64,000 bases of DNA. Origin: Streptomyces antarcticus. GTDB taxonomy: Bacteria; Actinomycetota; Actinomycetes; Streptomycetales; Streptomycetaceae. How positions within the stretch are numbered: the stretch's first letter is position 1; every line of letters starts with the position of its first letter. Below, in pieces: positions 8,739-16,877 of this stretch. Below the pieces are notes generated by a model. The model had not been told where the DNA came from, searched no databases, and was given only the letters and a program-made list of their open reading frames with translations. The DNA is taken from contig NZ_JAPNLM010000014.1 in NCBI RefSeq assembly GCF_026627255.1, forward strand, positions 140,206 to 204,205. The letters are read 5' to 3'. The position numbers were made by a program, and so were the translations under genes.

Positions 8739-9481
8739 AGCTCACCCTGCGCGTCTGGCGCCAGCAGAGCCCCGACGCCCCCGGCGCCATGGCCTCCTAC
8801 GCGGTCGACGGCATCTCGAAGGACATGTCCTTCCTGGAGATGCTCGACACCCTCAACGAGGACCTCATCCTGCGCGGCGAGGACCCGGTCGCCTTTGACC
8901 ACGACTGCCGCGAGGGGATCTGCGGCGCGTGCAGCCTCGTCATCAACGGCGACGCCCACGGGCCCGAGCGCACCACCACCTGCCAGCTCCACATGCGGTC
9001 CTTCGCCGACGGCGACACCATCGACGTCGAGCCCTGGCGGGCCGCCGCCTTCCCCGTGGTCAAGGACCTCGTCGTCGACCGCGGCTCCTTCGACCGGATC
9101 ATCCAGGCCGGCGGGTACATCACCGCCCCCACCGGCGCCGCCCCCGAGGCACACGCCACCGCCGTGCCCAAGCACGACGCCGACCACGCCTTCGAACACG
9201 CGGAATGCATAGGCTGCGGCGCGTGCGTGGCCGCCTGTCCCAACGGCTCGGCGATGCTCTTCACCTCGGCCAAGATCAACCACCTCAATGTCCTCCCGCA
9301 GGGCTCGCCCGAGCGGGAGACCCGCGTCCTGGACATGGTGGCCACGATGGACGAGGAGGGGTTCGGCGGCTGCACCCTCGCCGGGGAGTGCGCCACGGCC
9401 TGCCCCAAGGGCATCGCGCTTCCCTCGATCACCGCGATGAACAAGGAGTGGCTGCGGGCGCTCCGCAAGGGACTGCGCTGA
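8735..9481 (+). CDS. sdhB: Succinate dehydrogenase / fumarate reductase iron-sulfur subunit
   Basis: A 248-residue electron-transfer subunit. Cys ligands of a plant-type [2Fe-2S] cluster appear in CREGICGACS and the later TTTCQLHM. A ferredoxin-like C-terminal domain has CIGCGACVAACPNG and CTLAGECATACPKGI for the [4Fe-4S] and [3Fe-4S] clusters. It passes electrons from FAD to the quinone site on the cytochrome subunit. ATG overlaps the sdhA stop by four bases, so it is translationally coupled. It ends the operon; a GC-rich hairpin follows at 9532-9550. Confidence 0.95.
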   Translation: MKLTLRVWRQQSPDAPGAMASYAVDGISKDMSFLEMLDTLNEDLILRGEDPVAFDHDCREGICGACSLVINGDAHGPERTTTCQLHMRSFADGDTIDVEPWRAAAFPVVKDLVVDRGSFDRIIQAGGYITAPTGAAPEAHATAVPKHDADHAFEHAECIGCGACVAACPNGSAMLFTSAKINHLNVLPQGSPERETRVLDMVATMDEEGFGGCTLAGECATACPKGIALPSITAMNKEWLRALRKGLR

Positions 9482-9531
9482 TCCGCGCGGCACGGGAGAC
9501 CGCCGGGAGGCGCCCCGGGAACGCGCCGGGA

Positions 9532-9550
9532 CGGCGCCGGGAGGGCGCCG
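9532..9550 (+). terminator. Possible terminator hairpin after sdhB
   Basis: CGGCGCC-GGGAG-GGCGCCG forms a perfect 7-bp stem with a five-base loop, in a stretch of repeated GCGCCGGGA-like motifs (9500-9551). There is no T-tract, common for actinobacterial terminators. The rest of the 9482-9712 gap holds the upstream region of the next gene and nothing else recognisable. Confidence 0.4.
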
Positions 9551-9712
9551 GATCCCCGGTGGGCACGGGCATGAGAGTCGGATGAGAAACCACCGGGAGA
9601 CGGAAGTCCCGTTCATCCGCCGTAGGCGTCGGCTTATGCTGACGTTGGCTTTTCGGGGGGCTGCCGGACCGGCAGAAGGCCTGTCGCGTCCGCGAACCCC
9701 GAGGTGTAGAAG

Positions 9713-11587
9713 ATGAGTGGTATCCGCCGGTACCTCAACTGGGCGGGGCTCCGGCGCCTGGCCCGCGTACTGGGGCGACCCGGCGGCGTCCCACGACAGC
9801 CCTCCGCGCACGAGCGGGAACGGACCGGCCCCGGTGACCGGGCGGCGGCCGCGCCCCGCGGGCCCGGCCGCGAGGACGAGATCCTGACCGCGCTGGGCGC
9901 CGCCGAGGGCGTCGTCCGCTACCGGGGCCGACTGGCCGTCGTACGGGACGACCTGCTGCCGGCTGGGCTGCGCGCGGCGAACCTGCGGGCCGCCGCCGAG
10001 GCGTTGGAAGCGGCGGACATCGGCTACGGCCTCGTACCGGACGGGGGACTGAGCCACCGGGTGGCCATCGCCCCCGGCCGCCGCGACGCGGCCCTCACCG
10101 CCTGCGCCGAAGCCTTCACCGGCCGGCCCGTCTACGCCGAACTCCTCGGCGACGGCGGGGTGCTCGCCACCGTACTCGCCGAAACGCTCCCCGCGGCCGT
10201 GGCCTCGGCGGAAGCCGCCGCGCAGGACGGCGCACCGCGCCCCGGCGTCAAGGGCATCCGCCTCCACCAGCCGGTGGTGACCTCCGGCCGTACCCTCCAC
10301 CTCGGTTCCGACCACGGCTGCGACCTCGAGTTCTGGGACGCCCCGCACTCCGGAACCGGCGGGGTCGCCTCGCTGCGCGAGACGCCGTTCGGCTGGTGGG
10401 TCCCCTCCCTGGCCGCCACCGGCACCCACCGCGTCGGAGACCGGGAGTACCCCGTCGTGGACGCCCTCGCCCGGCGCTTCCCCGACGACATCGACTTCCC
10501 GATCGACGCCGTCATCACCTGGGTGGACGCCTCCGACCCCGCGTGGCGCCGCCGCCGCGAGCAGGCGGCCGTAGCAGCCGCAGCCGCAGCCGTCCCGGCG
10601 CAGGTCCCGCCCGGCGCCGGAGCCCCCGACGCGGACCTCCCCGCCCCGGATGCCTGCGCCGCTCCCGCCGTGGACCGCGGCGAGCACCGCTACCGCGACC
10701 GCGGCGAACTGCGCTACTGCCTGCGGTCGATCGCCGCGCACGCGCCCTGGATCCGGCACGTCTTCCTGGTCACCGACGACCAGGTCCCCGCATGGCTGGC
10801 CGCCGACCACCCGGGCATCACCGTCGTCGACCACCGTGACCTGTTCGCCGAGCCGGACGTCCTGCCCGTCTTCAACTCCCACGCCATAGAGACCCAGCTG
10901 CACCGGATACCCGGCCTCGCCGAGCACTTCGTCTACTTCAACGACGACATCTTCCTCGGCCGGTCCCAGCGGCCCCAGAACTTCTTCCTCCCCTCCGGCC
11001 TCCCCAAGGTCTTCCACGACGACCGCGCCGTCCCGCCCAGTTCCCCGGACTCCGAGGACGACGTCTTCACCCTCTCCCAGCGCGCCACCCGCCGGGCCGT
11101 CGAATCCGCCGTCGGCCGCACCTATCCGCGGATCCTGGCCCACACCCCCTACCCCCTCAGCCGCTCCCTCTTCGAGCACCTCGAAGCGCGTCTGCCCGGC
11201 GGCCTCACCGGCACCAGCCGGTCCGTGTTCCGCAGCGCCACCGACATCGCCCCCGTCACCCTGGCCGTCCACCTGGCCCTCGCCGACGGCCACGCGGTCG
11301 AAGGCGAGCTGGCCGCCGCCTACGTGTCCACCGGCCACGCCGACGAGCTCGAACGCCTGGGCGACATGGTCCACCACCGCGAGTCCGACGCCTTCTGCCT
11401 CGCCGACGACGCCGGTACGGGGCTCTCCCCGCAGGCCCAGCAGCGCGCGGTCGGCGCGTTCCTGGAGGCCTACTTCCCGGTCCCCTCCCCGTACGAGAGA
11501 ACGTCCGACCCGTCAGCACCCCTGCCCTCCACGTCCCTGTCCATCTCGTCCGCCACGCCCCCGTCCCCGTCTGCGCCGATCGGCTGA
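9713..11587 (+). CDS. Stealth-family sugar-phosphate transferase (exopolysaccharide phosphotransferase)
   Basis: A 624-residue protein with the four Stealth conserved regions in order: CR1 (IDAVITWVD, about 264-272), CR2 (RDRGELRYCLRSI, about 328), CR3 with HFVYFNDDIFLG (about 405-416) and a C-terminal CR4-like block. Bacterial Stealth proteins transfer hexose-1-phosphate to build phosphoglycan capsules, and are related to eukaryotic GlcNAc-phosphotransferase. The first 230 residues are Streptomyces-type and less conserved. A good ribosome-binding site (GAGGTG) precedes the ATG. It stands alone between sdh and a histidine-phosphatase gene, so the polymer it modifies cannot be deduced. The tail after residue 590 is Ser/Pro-rich. 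Confidence 0.88.
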   Translation: MSGIRRYLNWAGLRRLARVLGRPGGVPRQPSAHERERTGPGDRAAAAPRGPGREDEILTALGAAEGVVRYRGRLAVVRDDLLPAGLRAANLRAAAEALEAADIGYGLVPDGGLSHRVAIAPGRRDAALTACAEAFTGRPVYAELLGDGGVLATVLAETLPAAVASAEAAAQDGAPRPGVKGIRLHQPVVTSGRTLHLGSDHGCDLEFWDAPHSGTGGVASLRETPFGWWVPSLAATGTHRVGDREYPVVDALARRFPDDIDFPIDAVITWVDASDPAWRRRREQAAVAAAAAAVPAQVPPGAGAPDADLPAPDACAAPAVDRGEHRYRDRGELRYCLRSIAAHAPWIRHVFLVTDDQVPAWLAADHPGITVVDHRDLFAEPDVLPVFNSHAIETQLHRIPGLAEHFVYFNDDIFLGRSQRPQNFFLPSGLPKVFHDDRAVPPSSPDSEDDVFTLSQRATRRAVESAVGRTYPRILAHTPYPLSRSLFEHLEARLPGGLTGTSRSVFRSATDIAPVTLAVHLALADGHAVEGELAAAYVSTGHADELERLGDMVHHRESDAFCLADDAGTGLSPQAQQRAVGAFLEAYFPVPSPYERTSDPSAPLPSTSLSISSATPPSPSAPIG

Positions 11588-11650
11588 CCCGGGCCTCCCG
11601 CGCCGCGCCGCGCCCCGGCAGACCCCCGCCCATGCGTGACAGTGGGCCCT

Positions 11651-12292
11651 ATGCCACATGCCCCCACCGGGTCCGGACCGCGCCGCCGCAGCGTGCTGGC
11701 CGCCGCCCTCGCCCCGCTGGCCGCGGCCGGCTGCGCGGACCGGGAGCACCCCCCGGCCCCCGGTCCGCCCGCCGGACCGCGAGACGCCCTGGTCATGGTG
11801 ATCCGGCACGCGGAGAAGCCGTACGCGGGCGACACCGCCGAGGACGACGAGGGCGTCGAACACCCCGGCTCCCTGTCCGGCCGGGGGCTGCGCCGCGCCG
11901 AGGAGCTGCCGCGTCTCTTCCCACCGTCGGCCCGCTCCTCCCTGCCCCGTCCCGCCGCCGTCTTCGCGGCCGGCGGCAAGGCCGCCCCCGAGCGGTGCGG
12001 GCAGACGGTGGCGGCCCTCGCCACCGTGCTGCGCACGCCGGTGCGCGCCGAGTTCGCCGTCGGCGCCGAACCCGTCCTCGCCCGGGCCGTGCTGGCCGCC
12101 CCGATGCCCGCCCTGGTCTGCTGGGAACCGGCCGGCATCCCCCGCCTGGTCCGGGCCCTCGGCGCACACCGGGTCGTCGGCGTCCCCGCCGCCTGGCCCG
12201 ACCGGTACGACCTCGTCTGGATGTTCACCCGCCGCCAGGGCCTGTGGAGCTTCCGCGAACTGCCCCAGAACCTGCTGCCCGGAGACGCGTAG
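11651..12292 (+). CDS. Histidine phosphatase-like lipoprotein
   Basis: About 213 residues from ATG 11651; GTG 11636 or 11642 would add a few residues. The N-terminus has twin arginines, a hydrophobic stretch and a lipobox-like AAAGC, so it is probably an exported lipoprotein. The mature part begins with VMVIRHAEKP, the RH(G/A)E phosphohistidine motif of histidine-acid phosphatases, followed by GLRRAEELP. The second catalytic histidine of the superfamily is not clear: CWEPAGIPRLV stands where a His would be expected, so activity is uncertain. It lies 50 bases before the convergent UvrA-like gene. Confidence 0.75.
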   Translation: MPHAPTGSGPRRRSVLAAALAPLAAAGCADREHPPAPGPPAGPRDALVMVIRHAEKPYAGDTAEDDEGVEHPGSLSGRGLRRAEELPRLFPPSARSSLPRPAAVFAAGGKAAPERCGQTVAALATVLRTPVRAEFAVGAEPVLARAVLAAPMPALVCWEPAGIPRLVRALGAHRVVGVPAAWPDRYDLVWMFTRRQGLWSFRELPQNLLPGDA

Positions 12293-12343
12293 CACCGTCA
12301 CCGGCCGCGCCGCGCGGGACCGGGCCGGGCCGCGCGGGACCCG

Positions 12344-14860
12344 CTACGGACCGACCCGGCCCCCGTCCTCCGCCAGCGCCCGCGCCAGGTAGAGCGCCGT
12401 GCGGCTTGTGCCCGACGCCGCGACCTCCGCCGGGGTGCCCGTCGCCACGATGCGGCCGCCCTCGGTGCCGCCGCCCGGGCCCAGGTCGATCACCCAGTCC
12501 GCGCCCGCCACCACCGCCATGTCGTGCTCGACCACGACCACCGAGTGCCCGGCGTCCACCAGCCCGTGCAACTGCCGCAGCAGCACTCGTACATCGGCCG
12601 GGTGCAGTCCCGTCGTCGGCTCGTCCAGTACGTACAGGGTGTGGTCGTGGCGCACGCGCTGCAGCTCCGTGGCCAGCTTGATCCGCTGCGCCTCGCCGCC
12701 CGACAGCTCCGTCGCCGGCTGCCCGAGCCGCAGGTAGCCGAGCCCGATGTCCTCCAGGGCCCGCAGACTGCGCGCCGCCGCCGGCACCTCCGCGAAGAAG
12801 CCCGCCGCCGCCTCCACCGTCAGCCCGAGGACCTCCGCGATGTCCAGGTCCCCGTACCGGACCTCCAGCGTCTCGGGGTTGTACCGGGCTCCGGCGCAGG
12901 CGGGGCACGGGGCGTACGTGCTCGGCAGGAACAGCAGCTCCACCGAGACGAAGCCCTCGCCCTGACAGGTCTCGCACCGGCCGCCCGGCACGTTGAAGGA
13001 GAACCGGCCCGCCTTCCAGCCGCGCGCCCGCGCGTCCGGCGCCGCCGCGAAGAGCCGGCGCACCACGTCGAACAGCCCCGTGTACGTCGCCAGGTTGGAC
13101 CGGGGGGTGCGGCCGATCGGCTTCTGGTCGACCTCCACCAGCCGCCGTACGGGGAAGTCCACGTCCGCCAGCCGCTCGCCGACCTCCCGGGCCAGCACCT
13201 GGCCCACCAGCGTGGACTTTCCCGAGCCCGACACCCCGGTCACCGCCGTGAACACCCCCAGCGGGAAGCGGGCCTCCACCCCGCGCAGATTGTGCCGGTC
13301 GACCGCGCCCAGGTGTACGGACCCGCTCGCCTCGCGCACCGGCCGCCGCGCCCGCCCCGTCCCGGCCGCCCCGGACAGGTACAGGGCCGTGGCCGACCGC
13401 GGTACGCCCGCGAGGCCCTCGGGCGGCCCGCTGTACAGCACCTGCCCGCCGTGCTCCCCGGCCAGCGGGCCCACGTCCACCAGCCAGTCCGCGTGCCGCA
13501 CCACGTCCAGGTGGTGCTCCACGACGAACACCGTGTTCCCGGCCTCCTTGAGCCGGTCCAGTACGCCGAGGAGGGCCTCCGTGTCGGCGGGGTGCAGCCC
13601 GGCCGAGGGCTCGTCCAGCACGTACACCACCCCGAACAGGCCCGACCGGAGCTGCGTGGCCAGCCGCAGCCGCTGCAGTTCGCCCGCGGACAGGGTGGGC
13701 GCGGTCCGGTCCAGGCTCAGATAGCCGAGCCCGAGCTCCGTGACGGGTCCGATCCGCGTGCGCAGGCCCTCCGTCAGGACCCGCGCCGCCTCTCCGGCCG
13801 CGGGTGCGGACTCCCGTGCGGAGGCCAGTACGGCGTCCAGTTCGGACAGCGGCATCCCCGCGAGGTCCGCGATGCCGTACCCGGCGAAGGTCACGGCCAG
13901 CGCCTCCGGCCGCAGCCGGTGCCCCTCGCACGCGGGGCACGGCGAGTCGGTGAGGAACTTCTCGGCACGCGCCCTCAGGGCGGCGCTCCTGCTGTCCGCG
14001 AACGTCCGCATGACGTGGCGGTGTGCGCTCATGTACGTGCCCTGGTAGGGCCGCTGGATCCGGTCGGCGTCGCGCACCGGGTGCACCGTCACGACCGGCT
14101 GCTCCTCGGTGAACAGGATCCACTCGCGGTCCTTCGCGGGCAGCTCCCGCCAGGGCCGGTCCACGTCGTGGCCGAGGGCCTCCAGGACGTCGCGCAGGTT
14201 CTTGCCCTGCCAGGCGCCCGGCCAGGCCGCGATGGCACCCTGACGGATCGACAGATGCCGGTCAGGCACGAGCAGTTCCTCGCTGGTGCGGTGGATCCGG
14301 CCGAGCCCGTGGCACGAAGGGCAGGCGCCTGCGGCGGTGTTGGGGGAGAAGGCGTCGGAGTCGAGGGGCTCCGCGCCCGCGGGGTAGGTTCCGGCTCGCG
14401 AATACAGCATCCGCAGCGAGTTCGACAGCAGGGTCACCGTCCCCACCGAGGAGCGCGAACCGGGTGAGGAGCGGCGCTGTTCCAGCGAGACGGCGGGCGG
14501 CAGTCCGGTGACGGAGTCGACCTTCGGCGCGCCGATCTGGTGGATGAGGCGGCGGGCGTACGGGGCGACCGACTCGAAGTACCGGCGCTGGGCCTCCGCG
14601 TAGAGCGTCCCGAAGGCGAGCGAGCTCTTGCCGGAGCCGGAGACGCCCGTGAACACGGTCAGCGCGTCGCGCGGGACGTCCACGTCGACCCCGCGCAGAT
14701 TGTGCTCCCGGGCGCCCCGCACGCGGACGTACGGATCGATGGAACGCGGGTCGGGGGAACCCGGACCCGGGGAACGTGGACCCGGGGAACGGGGATCGGC
14801 GGCGCGAGGATCACCGGCCGGGGGGCCGGCGGGGAGGGGTGCGGGCGCGGGCTGGTGCAT
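12344..14860 (-). CDS. UvrA-like ABC ATPase (UvrA2 class)
   Basis: An 838-residue excinuclease-A-type protein with two ABC ATPase cassettes. Walker A motifs appear twice (GVSGSGKSSLAF and GVSGSGKSTLVG), as do signature motifs (LSAGELQRLRLATQL and LSGGEAQRIKLATEL). The zinc-binding Cys pairs are CPSCHGLG, CPACEG and CETCQGEG. It is about 110 residues shorter than UvrA and seems to lack the UvrB-interaction insert, as in UvrA2/DrrC-type proteins linked to DNA damage tolerance or resistance to DNA-binding drugs. The N-terminus has a Pro/Ser/Gly repeat (PRSPGPRSPGPGSPDPRS). It overlaps no neighbour and lies ten bases from the LLM oxidoreductase stop, on the same strand. Confidence 0.85.
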   Translation of the reverse strand: MHQPAPAPLPAGPPAGDPRAADPRSPGPRSPGPGSPDPRSIDPYVRVRGAREHNLRGVDVDVPRDALTVFTGVSGSGKSSLAFGTLYAEAQRRYFESVAPYARRLIHQIGAPKVDSVTGLPPAVSLEQRRSSPGSRSSVGTVTLLSNSLRMLYSRAGTYPAGAEPLDSDAFSPNTAAGACPSCHGLGRIHRTSEELLVPDRHLSIRQGAIAAWPGAWQGKNLRDVLEALGHDVDRPWRELPAKDREWILFTEEQPVVTVHPVRDADRIQRPYQGTYMSAHRHVMRTFADSRSAALRARAEKFLTDSPCPACEGHRLRPEALAVTFAGYGIADLAGMPLSELDAVLASARESAPAAGEAARVLTEGLRTRIGPVTELGLGYLSLDRTAPTLSAGELQRLRLATQLRSGLFGVVYVLDEPSAGLHPADTEALLGVLDRLKEAGNTVFVVEHHLDVVRHADWLVDVGPLAGEHGGQVLYSGPPEGLAGVPRSATALYLSGAAGTGRARRPVREASGSVHLGAVDRHNLRGVEARFPLGVFTAVTGVSGSGKSTLVGQVLAREVGERLADVDFPVRRLVEVDQKPIGRTPRSNLATYTGLFDVVRRLFAAAPDARARGWKAGRFSFNVPGGRCETCQGEGFVSVELLFLPSTYAPCPACAGARYNPETLEVRYGDLDIAEVLGLTVEAAAGFFAEVPAAARSLRALEDIGLGYLRLGQPATELSGGEAQRIKLATELQRVRHDHTLYVLDEPTTGLHPADVRVLLRQLHGLVDAGHSVVVVEHDMAVVAGADWVIDLGPGGGTEGGRIVATGTPAEVAASGTSRTALYLARALAEDGGRVGP

Positions 14861-14870
14861 TCGTCCCAGT

Positions 14871-15860
14871 TTAGAGGCCCGCGATCCGGGCCAGCCCGCG
14901 GTAGGACTCCAGCAGCGCCGTCCGGTCGTACGTGGACGTGGTGACGAGCAGCTCGTCCGCGCCGGTCAGGGCGGCCACCTCGGACAGCTCCGCCGCCACC
15001 TGCTCCCCGGTGCCGTGGACGTGCCCGGCGAGGGCGCCCTCGTACAGCTCCCGCTCCTTGGGGGACATGTCCAGCGCCTCGACCTCCTCGGCCGGGCGGA
15101 GCGGCGGGAAGCTGCCCCGGGTGCGGGAGTGGGCCAGGGCCCACGCCTCCGGGACCAGGATCCGCCGGGCCGCCTCCGCGGTGGCGGCCACCGCGACGGT
15201 CCCGGAGACCACGACGTACGGCTCCGGGCCCCACGCGGACGGCAGGAACTCCCGCCGGTACGTCCCGACGGCCTCCGCGACCCGGTCCCGGGAGCGCAGA
15301 TCGCCCACCACCAGCGGCAGCCCGGCCCGGGCGGCGATTTTGGCCCCGGCACCGGTGGCCAGGACGAAGGCGGGGATCCGCAGCCCCTCGGCGGGGCGCG
15401 CGTGGACCTCGGGGTGCGCCGTCTGGCTGCCGTCGAGCCAGCCCAGCAGCTCGGCCAGCTGCTCCTCGAACCGGTCGGCGTCCCCGGTGTCCCGTCCCAG
15501 GGCGCGCCGGATCCCGTCGGTGAACCCGACGGAGCGGCCGAGGCCCATGTCGATCCGGCCGGGGAAGAGGGACTCCAGCACCCCGAACTGCTCGGCGACC
15601 ACCATCGGCTGGTGGTTGGGCAGCATCACCCCGCCCGTGCCGACCCGGATCCGCCGGGTCGCGCCGGCGACGGCGGCCGCCAGCACGGTGGGGGCGGAGC
15701 CCGCCACGCCGGGCACGCTGTGGTGCTCCGAGACCCAGAACCGGTGGTATCCGAGCTCCTCCGCCGTGCGGGCCAGCTCCACGGTGTCGCGCAGCGCCTG
15801 CGGGGCGGGGTGGCCCTCGCGGGTGCGGGACCGGTCGAGTATCGAGAGGTTTCGGATCAC
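14871..15860 (-). CDS. LLM-class flavin-dependent oxidoreductase
   Basis: A luciferase-like monooxygenase of about 329 residues. Family motifs include LSILDRSRTREG, ELGYHRFWVSEHH, RIRVGTGGVMLPNHQPMVVAEQFG and FPGRIDMGLGRSVG. It would use reduced FMN or F420; the substrate is unknown. The start is uncertain: GTG at 15860, just before IRNLSILD, matches family alignment best, although the frame is open further upstream to 16229. It is co-directional with the UvrA-like gene ten bases downstream, so the two may be co-transcribed. Confidence 0.82.
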   Translation of the reverse strand: MIRNLSILDRSRTREGHPAPQALRDTVELARTAEELGYHRFWVSEHHSVPGVAGSAPTVLAAAVAGATRRIRVGTGGVMLPNHQPMVVAEQFGVLESLFPGRIDMGLGRSVGFTDGIRRALGRDTGDADRFEEQLAELLGWLDGSQTAHPEVHARPAEGLRIPAFVLATGAGAKIAARAGLPLVVGDLRSRDRVAEAVGTYRREFLPSAWGPEPYVVVSGTVAVAATAEAARRILVPEAWALAHSRTRGSFPPLRPAEEVEALDMSPKERELYEGALAGHVHGTGEQVAAELSEVAALTGADELLVTTSTYDRTALLESYRGLARIAGL

Positions 15861-15974
15861 ACTCGTGTCAACGCCGGGCGGCCGCGAGGATTCCCGGACC
15901 GGCGCGACGCCAGGCCGCAGGCCTGTCCTGCCCTCCCCGCCGGCCCTCCTGGGGGCGCGCCCTAGGGTGGCGGG

Positions 15975-16466
15975 ATGACCGAGAGCACCGTGCGGCCGCT
16001 GGCCGTCTTCGACATCGACAACACCCTGGCCGACACCGGCCACCGCCAGCACTTCCTGGAGGGACGGCCCCGCGACTGGAACGGCTTCTTCGGCGCGGCC
16101 CCGACCGATCCGCCCCTCGCCCGCGGGGTGGCGCTGGCGCGGGAGAGCGCGCGGGAGTGCGAGGTGGTGTACCTGACGGGCCGCCCCGAGCGGTGCCGGA
16201 AGGACACGGTCGACTGGCTCGCGCGGCACGGCCTGCCCGAGGGAACGCTGTCGATGCGCGGGAACCAGGACCGGCGGCCGGCCCGGACGACGAAGCTGGA
16301 GGTGCTCAAGCGGATCGCCCGGGGCCGGGAGGTGCGGATGCTCGTCGACGACGACGAGCTGGTGTGCGGGGCGGCACGCGCCGCGGGCTTCCGGGTGGTC
16401 CTGGCGGACTGGGCCGCGGACGCGCCGGAACTCAAGGCGGCCCAGGAGGGCGAGGGCCGCACCTGA
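15975..16466 (+). CDS. HAD-superfamily hydrolase (PNKP 3'-phosphatase-like)
   Basis: A 163-residue haloacid-dehalogenase fold protein. Motif I is FDIDNTLAD (Asp nucleophile plus Asp acid/base), motif II is VVYLTGRPE, motif III Lys is in RTTKLEVLKR, and motif IV is MLVDDDELV. The small size with little cap and the motif spacing resemble the phosphatase domain of polynucleotide kinase/phosphatases and small phosphatases acting on nucleic acid ends or sugars. It is transcribed divergently from the LLM gene and convergently with the dodecin gene. Substrate not inferable. Confidence 0.82.
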   Translation: MTESTVRPLAVFDIDNTLADTGHRQHFLEGRPRDWNGFFGAAPTDPPLARGVALARESARECEVVYLTGRPERCRKDTVDWLARHGLPEGTLSMRGNQDRRPARTTKLEVLKRIARGREVRMLVDDDELVCGAARAAGFRVVLADWAADAPELKAAQEGEGRT

Positions 16467-16496
16467 GCGGCCCGGCCCGGGCGGTCGGCCCCGGGC

Positions 16497-16712
16497 TCAG
16501 GCGTCTTCGTCGAGGCGGAAGCCGACCTTCAGGCCCACTTGGTAGTGCGCCACCTCGCCGTTCTCGATGTGCCCGCGCACCTGTACGACTTCGAACCAGT
16601 CCAGGTTGCGCAAGTGCTGCCCCGCCCGGGTGATCCCGTTGCGGATGGCCTGATCGATGCCCTCGGGGGAAGTGCCGACGATCTCGGTCACCCGGTACGT
16701 GTGATTGGACAT
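16497..16712 (-). CDS. Dodecin-family flavin-binding protein
   Basis: A 71-residue protein matching dodecin: MSNHTYRVTEIVGTSPEGID, AIRNGITRAGQHLRNLDWFEV and a final GEVAHYQVGLKVGF. Dodecins form hollow dodecamers that store flavins or flavin precursors. The Trp of LDWFEV corresponds to the flavin-stacking Trp. It is a single-gene unit convergent with the HAD gene; an ATG-proximal GAGACCCCC is the only weak ribosome-binding sequence. Confidence 0.92.
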   Translation of the reverse strand: MSNHTYRVTEIVGTSPEGIDQAIRNGITRAGQHLRNLDWFEVVQVRGHIENGEVAHYQVGLKVGFRLDEDA

Positions 16713-16822
16713 GGGGGTCTCCCGACACTGGGTGGCTATTGCCTTGTTCTACGGTGCCCCAGTTAGACCGGCTCCGCGAACTTTGCGCGAAGAGTCCCGC
16801 GCCTAACCCCCTTGACCCGCCT

Positions 16823-16838
16823 ATTGGTCTATGCCAAT
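16823..16838. promoter_or_regulatory. DasR-like (dre) operator upstream of solute-binding protein gene
   Basis: ATTGGTCTATGCCAAT is a 16-base dyad matching 12 of 16 positions of the dre consensus ACTGGTCTAGACCAGT used by the GntR regulator DasR. It sits about 40 bases before the start of a sugar-binding lipoprotein gene, next to a TTGACC -35-like hexamer (16812-16817). DasR senses glucosamine-6-phosphate, so this suggests control by amino-sugar status. Confidence 0.6.
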
Positions 16839-16877
16839 TTCAAGCCATCTGAGCCCCGTTCCCAGAAGGTGACCTTC